Below the pieces are notes generated by a model. That model was not told where the DNA came from. It was given only the letters and a program-made list of their open reading frames with translations, and made no database searches. This document shows, one piece after another, positions 22,144-27,074 of a stretch of 27,074 nucleotides of DNA. The first letter of the stretch is position 1, and every line of letters begins with the position of its first letter. The stretch lies in NCBI GenBank assembly GCA_033722375.1, contig JAWVZB010000036.1, forward strand, positions 1-27,074, in the 5' to 3' direction. Source of the stretch: JAWVZB01 sp033722375 (GTDB taxonomy: Bacteria; Actinomycetota; Nitriliruptoria; Nitriliruptorales; Nitriliruptoraceae). Position numbers and translations under genes: made by a program.

Positions 22144-22800
22144 TCAACCAGTGTCGAGGGACCGCTCCAGAGCCTCGCGATGGGCATCCAGCGCGCCCCG
22201 CAACTCCCGCTGGCCGACCGCGGTGGTCAAGTCGCCACGGGTGCGCTCGGTGATCGCCCGCGCCCCGTCCGCCTTGCGGCGCAGACCCCGCGTGAGGCCG
22301 TCCGGCACGTCGATGGCCACGAGGACCGACATGATCTCCTGCATCACCCCGAGGAGCTGTTCGCCCCGCTCGAGGTCGCCGCTGCGGATCGCGTCCAGGC
22401 AGGCGCGGCGGCACTCCCCGACGGTCTCTGACAGCCCGTGGAGCCAGGAGGCGTCGTCGACGTCGAGGTCCGCGGGGCTCGGCACGTCGGCGCCGTCGAG
22501 CACGGCGGCGGTGATCCGCGCTTCGGCGTACTCCTTCATGGCGTCCTGGAGGAACCCGCCGTAGAACACGTGCGGATGGGGATGGGCGACGCCGGCGGCG
22601 GCCGCGAGCCGCTCGCCGGAGCGGGTCATGAGCTCCTCGGCCCGGTCGCGCTCGCCACGGTGCAGGGCGCGGATCGCGTTGGCCGCCGAGCGGATCACGT
22701 CTCGTGACGCGACGTAGGCGGTCTCGCGGGCCTCGTGGCGCTCGGCGAACCGTTCGCGAACCGGTTCGGCGAGCTCCTGGAGGTCGTTGTCCTCAGTCAT
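22144..22800 (-). CDS. Translin-family protein
   Basis: A 218-residue, nearly all-helical protein (VRERFAERHEARETAYVASRD, then VIRSAANAIRALHRGERDRAEELM). HVFYGGFLQDAMKEYAEARI and SGDLERGEQLLGVMQEIMSVL match the translin fold found in archaea and some bacteria. Eukaryotic translin/TRAX bind and cleave single-stranded RNA or DNA; bacterial roles are not known. The helical pattern and the conserved acidic EYxEA segment (possible TRAX-like metal residues) support the family call. ATG 22800 overlaps the end of the glpR-like gene by 8 bp, so it is the last gene of the galU operon. Confidence 0.75.
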   Translation of the reverse strand: MTEDNDLQELAEPVRERFAERHEARETAYVASRDVIRSAANAIRALHRGERDRAEELMTRSGERLAAAAGVAHPHPHVFYGGFLQDAMKEYAEARITAAVLDGADVPSPADLDVDDASWLHGLSETVGECRRACLDAIRSGDLERGEQLLGVMQEIMSVLVAIDVPDGLTRGLRRKADGARAITERTRGDLTTAVGQRELRGALDAHREALERSLDTG

Positions 22801-23413
22801 CCCAGCGTCGGATCCGCACGCCCGAATGTGGGGCCCAGGGATCGTCGGGATGTGTCGCCACCGGCACGGCTTCCGCCCCGCCCCCTTCTTGCCGACGGCC
22901 GCGGTCACCGAACACGGTCTCGCCGACGGCGCGGCGCTCGGGAAGGTCCGTGGCAGGCTCGAGGTCGGGGCGCGGGAGGTGGCGGACGACCTCGCGGGCC
23001 TGTTCGCGCTCGACCTTCCAGCGCCGTAGCACCGAGGCGTAGCCACCGAGTCCGAGGAGCGCCAGGGACGCGAGGATCCACATCGCCCCGCCGAACACGA
23101 GCGCGAAGAGCAGGCTGGCCCCCGTCATCGCCACGAGCCGGGTGAAGAGCCGCCGTCGCCGCTCGAGGGTCGGGTCGTGGCGTGATCGCTCGCCCGGGGC
23201 GGCGGACGCAACGGATCCGTCGCGGTCGACCAGGCGTGAGGCGTCGTCAGGGACCATGAGGTACCGCCCATCGCGGTTGTGCTTGAGGACATCCATGGCG
23301 CGCTCGAACCCTCCGACGGTGGCGCGGGTGTTGGAGCGGCCGCTGCGGAAGACGCTCGGAAGCAGGGCCACCGCCCAGAGGAAGACGAGGATCACGATGA
23401 GTGCCTCGTTCAT
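22793..23413 (-). CDS. GlpR/SepX-like divisome membrane protein
   Basis: A 206-residue protein. It starts with a membrane segment and a short motif block (MNEALIVILVFLWAVALLPS, then a VFRSGRSNT segment and GGFERAMDVLKHN). A basic cytoplasmic loop follows, then two further hydrophobic helices (about 94-130, LVAMTGASLLFALVFGGAMW, ILASLALLGLGGY), and a soluble tail. This layout and the sequence around the first helix resemble the membrane receptor GlpR (Corynebacterium) and SepX (Streptomyces), which recruit the MoeA-like protein Glp to the FtsZ ring. The moeA-type gene lies upstream in the same operon, as in Mycobacterium (Rv0994-Rv0996), which strengthens the call. It was identified from memory without an alignment. 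Confidence 0.7.
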   Translation of the reverse strand: MNEALIVILVFLWAVALLPSVFRSGRSNTRATVGGFERAMDVLKHNRDGRYLMVPDDASRLVDRDGSVASAAPGERSRHDPTLERRRRLFTRLVAMTGASLLFALVFGGAMWILASLALLGLGGYASVLRRWKVEREQAREVVRHLPRPDLEPATDLPERRAVGETVFGDRGRRQEGGGAEAVPVATHPDDPWAPHSGVRIRRWDD

Positions 23414-23541
23414 CGGCCCTCCGCCCCCATCGGTTCCTCTCCGTCGACCTGACGGCCACTATCGGGCGGCCACGTGCGAAAGTAACACCGATGTGGTTTC
23501 GGGGGAAGGAACCGCCTCGTGCGGAGGATACGCACCGGCTG

Positions 23542-24021
23542 TCACGCCGGCGAGTGGTACTCCCCGCTCTGGCCGCCGGACTTCGAGAGGAGCCGGAGAT
23601 CGGCGATCACGACGTCGCGCTGGACCGCCTTGACCATGTCGTAGAGCGTGAGCGCGGCGGTCGAGGCGGCCACGAGCGCCTCCATCTCGACACCCGTGCG
23701 GTCGGCGGCACGGGCCTCCGCGGTGATCCGGGCCTCGCCGGTCTCGACCTCGAGGTCGAACTCGACGTCCACCCTGGTCAGCGACACCTGATGGCACAGC
23801 GGGATGAGTTCGCTCGTCCGCTTCGCGGCCTGGATGCCAGCCAGACGCACCACCGCTCGCAGGTCACCCTTCGGGAGGTCACCGGCGGCGACCCGTCGGG
23901 CGGTGTCCGGCGTCATCCGCACGGTCGCGGTCGCGCGTGCCGTCCGCTCGGTCGTGGGCTTGTCGCCGACATCCACCATCCGGGCGTCGCCGTCGTCGTC
24001 GAGGTGCGACAGTCCGCCCAC
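23542..24021 (-). CDS. moaC: Cyclic pyranopterin monophosphate synthase
   Basis: MoaC converts 3',8-cyclo-GTP to cyclic pyranopterin monophosphate in molybdopterin synthesis. Key segments are LSHLDDDGDARMVDVGDK at the N-terminus, GIQAAKRTSELIPLCHQV, VEMEALVAASTAALTLYDM and the DMVKAVQRD block carrying the active-site Lys. The 159-residue length is standard. GTG 24021 matches the usual start and sits 2 bp after the moeA stop. The C-terminal LLSKSGGQSGEY is also typical. A 128-bp gap with no evident gene separates it from the glpR-like gene. Confidence 0.95.
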   Translation of the reverse strand: MGGLSHLDDDGDARMVDVGDKPTTERTARATATVRMTPDTARRVAAGDLPKGDLRAVVRLAGIQAAKRTSELIPLCHQVSLTRVDVEFDLEVETGEARITAEARAADRTGVEMEALVAASTAALTLYDMVKAVQRDVVIADLRLLSKSGGQSGEYHSPA

Positions 24022-24023
24022 GG

Positions 24024-25298
24024 TCAGGAGTCCACGAGCAGGTGGACGGTGAGCTTGTCGCCCTCGGAGACACGCGTCGTGTCCTCGGGGACCTCGGCCA
24101 GCCCGTCGGCACGTACCACCGAGGTCAGCACGTGCGAGCCCTGGTCCCCGGTCGGGGTGGCGGTCCACGTGGCGCCCTCGCGCCGCAGCCGGACCCGCAC
24201 GAAGGTGCGCTTGTCGGCCGGCGCGTCGATCGCCTCGGTGACCCTGGCGCGGACCGCCGGGCGCAGCGTGTCACGGCGGCCCTGGATGGTCCGGATAGCG
24301 GGGCGGACGAAGACCTCGAACGACACGAAGCTCGACACCGGGTTGCCGGGCAAGCCGAAGACCGGGACGTCACCGAGCATCCCGAAGACCTGTGGCATCC
24401 CCGGCTTCATGGCGACCTTGTGCGCCCAGACCGTGCCGAGCGTCCCGACCACGTCGCGCACGAGGTCGAACATCCCCGCGCTGACGCCGCCACTCGTCAG
24501 GAACATGTCCGCGTGCCCGATGTTGGAGTCGAAGGCGTGCATGAGGGCCTTGCGGTCGTCACCCACGATGCCGGCGCTGTAGGGGATGGCGCCCGCCTGT
24601 CGAACCATCGCCGCGAGCATCGGCCCGTTGGCGTCCCGGAGCTGGCCCGGCCCCGGCCGCTGCGCAGCCGGCACGAGCTCGTCGCCGGTGGAGAAGATCA
24701 CCACGCGGGGGGTCGGGTAGCAGTGCACCCGCCCCGCCCCGACCGCGGCGAGGAGACCGATGTCGGCAGGGCGGATCCGGTGCCCCGCGGCCAGCAGCCC
24801 CTGCCCCGCCTGCACGTCCTGCCCGACGGTGCGGACGAACTCGCCGGCACGGGGAGCGCGGAACACCTCGACGGTGCCGCCCTGCTCGCGGGTGACCTCG
24901 ACCGGCACGATCGCATCCGCGCCGGGTGGGAGCGGGGCGCCGGTCATGATCCGGACCGCTTCGCCCGAACCGATCGGTGTGGGCTCGCTCGCCCCCGCGG
25001 GAACCGTCCCGAGCACCGCGGCGCGCGTCGGAGTCTCGCCCGTCGCATCGAGGTGATCCTCGCGGACCACCGCGTACCCGTCCATCGCGGAGTTCGCGAA
25101 CGCCGGGATGGGCTCGTCGCTCACGACGTCCTCGGCCAGCACGAGCCCGAGCGAGTCGGCCAGCTTCAGTTCGATCGGGTCCGGCTCCGGGAGGTGTTCC
25201 AACACGTGCGCACGCTGCGCATCGACCGAGAGTAGTTCCTGGGCGTCGGTGATCGTGGTCCGTCCCTCGCCGCCGAACGTCGCTGCTGCGTCACTCAC
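24024..25298 (-). CDS. moeA: Molybdopterin molybdotransferase / gephyrin-like protein (MoeA/Glp)
   Basis: A 424-residue MoeA-family protein. The motifs PIPAFANSAMDGYAV, RIMTGAPLPPGADAIVPVE, STGDELV, the domain III MFLTSGGVSAGMFDLVRDV, MKPGMPQVFG and FGLPGNPVSSFVSFEVF are all present. MoeA inserts molybdate into adenylylated molybdopterin. In actinobacteria a paralogue next to galU and glpR (Glp) is instead, or also, part of the cell-division machinery, and the context here fits that paralogue. The GTG start overlaps the galU stop by 8 bp. moaC follows immediately, so a cofactor role remains possible as well. Confidence 0.92.
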   Translation of the reverse strand: MSDAAATFGGEGRTTITDAQELLSVDAQRAHVLEHLPEPDPIELKLADSLGLVLAEDVVSDEPIPAFANSAMDGYAVVREDHLDATGETPTRAAVLGTVPAGASEPTPIGSGEAVRIMTGAPLPPGADAIVPVEVTREQGGTVEVFRAPRAGEFVRTVGQDVQAGQGLLAAGHRIRPADIGLLAAVGAGRVHCYPTPRVVIFSTGDELVPAAQRPGPGQLRDANGPMLAAMVRQAGAIPYSAGIVGDDRKALMHAFDSNIGHADMFLTSGGVSAGMFDLVRDVVGTLGTVWAHKVAMKPGMPQVFGMLGDVPVFGLPGNPVSSFVSFEVFVRPAIRTIQGRRDTLRPAVRARVTEAIDAPADKRTFVRVRLRREGATWTATPTGDQGSHVLTSVVRADGLAEVPEDTTRVSEGDKLTVHLLVDS

Positions 25299-26169
25299 CG
25301 AGCTGCTCCCCCACGAAGGTGCGTAGCCAGGCGGTGAAGTCGGGGCCGAGGTCCTCGCGACGGGCCGCCATCTCGACGGTGGCCTTGAGGAACCCCAGCT
25401 TGTCGCCGGTGTCGTGGCGGACACCGTCGAACCGCACCGCCATGATCGGCTCGTCCTGTGCCATCGCTTCGAGCGCGTCGGTGAGCTGGATCTCCCCGCC
25501 CCGCCCCGGCGGGGTCTGCTCGATCACGTCGAAGATCTCAGCCGGCAGCACGTACCGGCCGATGATCGCGAGGTTCGACGGCGCCTCGTCCGCGGCTGGC
25601 TTCTCGACGAGGTTCGTGGCGCGGAACACGTCGTCCTCGTCGGTCGGCTCGGTGGCCACGATGCCGTAGAGGTGAACCTGGTCCTCGGGGACCTCCATCA
25701 CCGCCACGACGGGGCGCCCCGACCGCTCGTGCACCGCGATCATCCGCGACAGGAAGTCGGACTCGGGGTCGATGATGTCGTCGCCGAGGATCACCGCGAA
25801 CGATGCGTCTCCGACGTGCTCACGACCCATGAGCACCGCGTGTCCGAGGCCGAGCTGCTCGCCCTGGCGGACCGCGTGGACCGAGGCCAGCCGGCCCAGT
25901 CGGACGACCTCCTCGAGCTCCTCCTTCTTGCCCTTCTCCTCGAGCGCCACCTCCAGGTCGACGACCCGGTCGAAGTGGTCGACCAGCGACTGCTTCCCCG
26001 TCGAGGTGACGAGCAGCACGTCGTCGATACCTGCCTCGACGCACTCCTCGACGATGTACTGGATGGCGGGGCGGTCGACGACCGGGATCATCTCTTTCGG
26101 GATCGCCTTGGTCGCGGGGAGGAAGCGGGTGCCCCATCCCGCGACGGGCAGGACGGCCTTCGTGACCAC
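25291..26169 (-). CDS. galU: UTP-glucose-1-phosphate uridylyltransferase
   Basis: GalU makes UDP-glucose from UTP and glucose-1-phosphate, a cytosolic sugar-nucleotide step feeding cell-wall polysaccharide and glycolipid synthesis. The N-terminal nucleotide-binding motif KAVLPVAGWGTRFLPATKAI is followed by PKEMIPVVDRPAIQYIVEE. Further landmarks are ILGDDIIDPES, LVEKPAADEAPSNLAIIGRY and RFDGVRHDTGDKLGFLKA. It is full length at 292 residues, starting at GTG 26169. It leads the operon galU-moeA-moaC-glpR-translin. The 110 bp upstream is shared with the divergent folate cyclo-ligase gene. Confidence 0.96.
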   Translation of the reverse strand: MVTKAVLPVAGWGTRFLPATKAIPKEMIPVVDRPAIQYIVEECVEAGIDDVLLVTSTGKQSLVDHFDRVVDLEVALEEKGKKEELEEVVRLGRLASVHAVRQGEQLGLGHAVLMGREHVGDASFAVILGDDIIDPESDFLSRMIAVHERSGRPVVAVMEVPEDQVHLYGIVATEPTDEDDVFRATNLVEKPAADEAPSNLAIIGRYVLPAEIFDVIEQTPPGRGGEIQLTDALEAMAQDEPIMAVRFDGVRHDTGDKLGFLKATVEMAARREDLGPDFTAWLRTFVGEQLGE

Positions 26170-26279
26170 GGGGTGGACCTCCGACGGGGACGGGGCGAGC
26201 GTAGTCTCCTGCGACTGCCCGCCCGGCCACCGGTCGGCACGGCGGCGGCAGCACCGACTCGACGCCTAGGATCGACCCC

Positions 26280-26873
26280 ATGGACGATCTGGCGGGGCCC
26301 AAGCAGGCGCTGCGGCGCACCGCCCTCGACGCCCGCCGCACCCTCGACGCCGACGAGCGCGAGCTCGCAAGCGGTCAGATCGTGGACCGCATCCTCGCGA
26401 TCCCCGAGATCCTGCGCGCCCGGCACGTGCTCACGTACGCCGCCCAGGCCGACGAAGCCGATCCCGGAGGGCTCTTGGCGCACCTCCACGACCGGGACAT
26501 CCGCACGCTGTTCCCGCGGGTCAACGGGGACACGCTCGAGCTCGTGGCCGCGTCCGACCTGGTGAGCCTGACCCTCGGCTACAAGGGGATCCGGGAGCCG
26601 GCAGGACCGAAGGTCGACCCGGGGATCGTGGAGGTGGCGCTCATCCCGGGCGTGGCGTTCGACGTCGTGGGTGGACGACTCGGGCACGGCGGGGGGCACT
26701 ACGACCGGCTCCTGGCCGCCCTGCCCCACGGCGCGCTGCGGATCGGCATCGCCTTCTCCTGCCAGATCGTCCCGCGGGTGCCGCGCAGCCCGGTCGACGA
26801 GCCGGTCGACATCGTCGTCACCGAGCGGGCGACGTACCACACCCGGGCGCGGACCACCGACGTGCCCGGATGA
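26280..26873 (+). CDS. 5-formyltetrahydrofolate cyclo-ligase
   Basis: A 197-residue cytosolic enzyme converting 5-formyl-THF and ATP to 5,10-methenyl-THF. Motifs are RRTALDARRTLDADER at the N-terminus, the substrate-site TLFPRV, and the nucleotide/Mg site ALIPGVAFDVVGGRLGHGGG with HYDRLLA. VDIVVTERATY lies near the end. ATG 26280 is the natural start. It is divergent from galU and upstream of the FmdB-like gene. The same order (galU, cyclo-ligase, FmdB-like) occurs around Rv0991c-Rv0993 in Mycobacterium tuberculosis. Confidence 0.95.
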   Translation: MDDLAGPKQALRRTALDARRTLDADERELASGQIVDRILAIPEILRARHVLTYAAQADEADPGGLLAHLHDRDIRTLFPRVNGDTLELVAASDLVSLTLGYKGIREPAGPKVDPGIVEVALIPGVAFDVVGGRLGHGGGHYDRLLAALPHGALRIGIAFSCQIVPRVPRSPVDEPVDIVVTERATYHTRARTTDVPG

Positions 26874-26921
26874 CCCGTTCGGACATGTTGCGCACGCGCG
26901 CGCACGTCCGCATACTCTCTG

Positions 26922-26948
26922 TTGGCACTCTCGAACGGTGAGTGCCAA
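26922..26948. promoter_or_regulatory. CIRCE operator (HrcA binding site)
   Basis: TTGGCACTC-N9-GAGTGCCAA is a perfect 9-bp inverted repeat with the 9-bp spacer of the CIRCE heat-shock operator (classical TTAGCACTC-N9-GAGTGCTAA). It lies just after a possible -10 (TACTCT, 26913-26918) with a TTGCGC 19 bp upstream, and 52 bp before the FmdB-type start codon. Repression by HrcA and induction on heat shock are expected. Confidence 0.88.
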
Positions 26949-27000
26949 GCCGGTGGAACTCCGCGCCCACCGCCACCGACGGACCCAAGGAGACAGGCCG

Positions 27001-27074
27001 ATGCCCACCTACGAGTACGCGTGCCGCGACTGTGGCGAGCACCTCGAGGTGGTCCAGTCCTTCAAGGACGACCC
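27001..27074 (+). CDS. FmdB-family zinc-ribbon protein, Ruc-like (3' truncated by window)
   Basis: Only the first 24 residues are present: MPTYEYACRDCGEHLEVVQS and then FKDD. The CxxC half of a zinc ribbon and the MPTYEY start are characteristic of the FmdB-type small zinc proteins. AAGGAG lies 8-9 bp before the ATG. The M. tuberculosis counterpart in the same neighbourhood, Rv0991c (Ruc), is reported as a redox-regulated chaperone controlled by HrcA, and the CIRCE site here agrees with that. The remaining zinc ligands and the tail are off-window. Confidence 0.88.
   Translation, partial: MPTYEYACRDCGEHLEVVQSFKDD

Overview
The window is very GC-rich with almost exclusively G/C third codon positions. 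Its chromosomal gene order is actinobacterial: ispE-rsmA-rpfB-tatD, rsmI beside a protein mannosyltransferase, and galU-moeA(glp)-glpR next to a formyltetrahydrofolate cyclo-ligase and an FmdB-type zinc protein. It is most likely a deep-branching Actinomycetota (Nitriliruptoria-like is a guess). An AbrB-type regulator and a translin-like protein are unusual for better-known actinobacteria.

Layout. 1-483 is the 3' end of a tyrosine integrase gene facing a tRNA-Gln(TTG) gene, so the right edge of an integrated element that lies mostly off-window. 728-4664 (minus) holds ispE, rsmA, rpfB and tatD. 4764-7420 (minus) is an ECF sigma factor gene overlapping a membrane-anchored beta-propeller protein. 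7586-8758 (plus) has two related, translationally coupled coiled-coil genes and an AbrB/zinc-ribbon regulator. 8728-11359 has divergent rsmI and a GT39 mannosyltransferase. 11459-14716 has a PGPGW membrane protein, a small zinc-ribbon protein, a TetR regulator behind an acyl-CoA desaturase with a palindromic operator, and a multi-pass membrane protein.

14899-22049 is the most unusual part. A 48-bp exact direct repeat, which is the 3' part of the intact tRNA-Ala(CGC) at 22004-22077, brackets about 7.1 kb of cargo. Tandem copies of ATGTGGCCCA, resembling integrase arm sites, lie inside both ends, but no integrase is visible. The cargo is a Fic protein with a built-in inhibitory motif, a 49-codon ORF with a perfect Shine-Dalgarno, an ECF sigma factor fused to a transmembrane helix and an extracytoplasmic domain, and a divergent operon of a Cys-rich lipoprotein, a peptidoglycan-binding adaptor, an ABC ATPase and an FtsX-type permease. 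A reasonable inference is a mobile envelope-sensing and export cassette.

22144-27074 returns to the chromosome: an operon (minus) galU-moeA/glp-moaC-glpR/sepX-like-translin-like, then (plus) the folate cyclo-ligase and a partial FmdB/Ruc-like gene preceded by a CIRCE (HrcA) operator.
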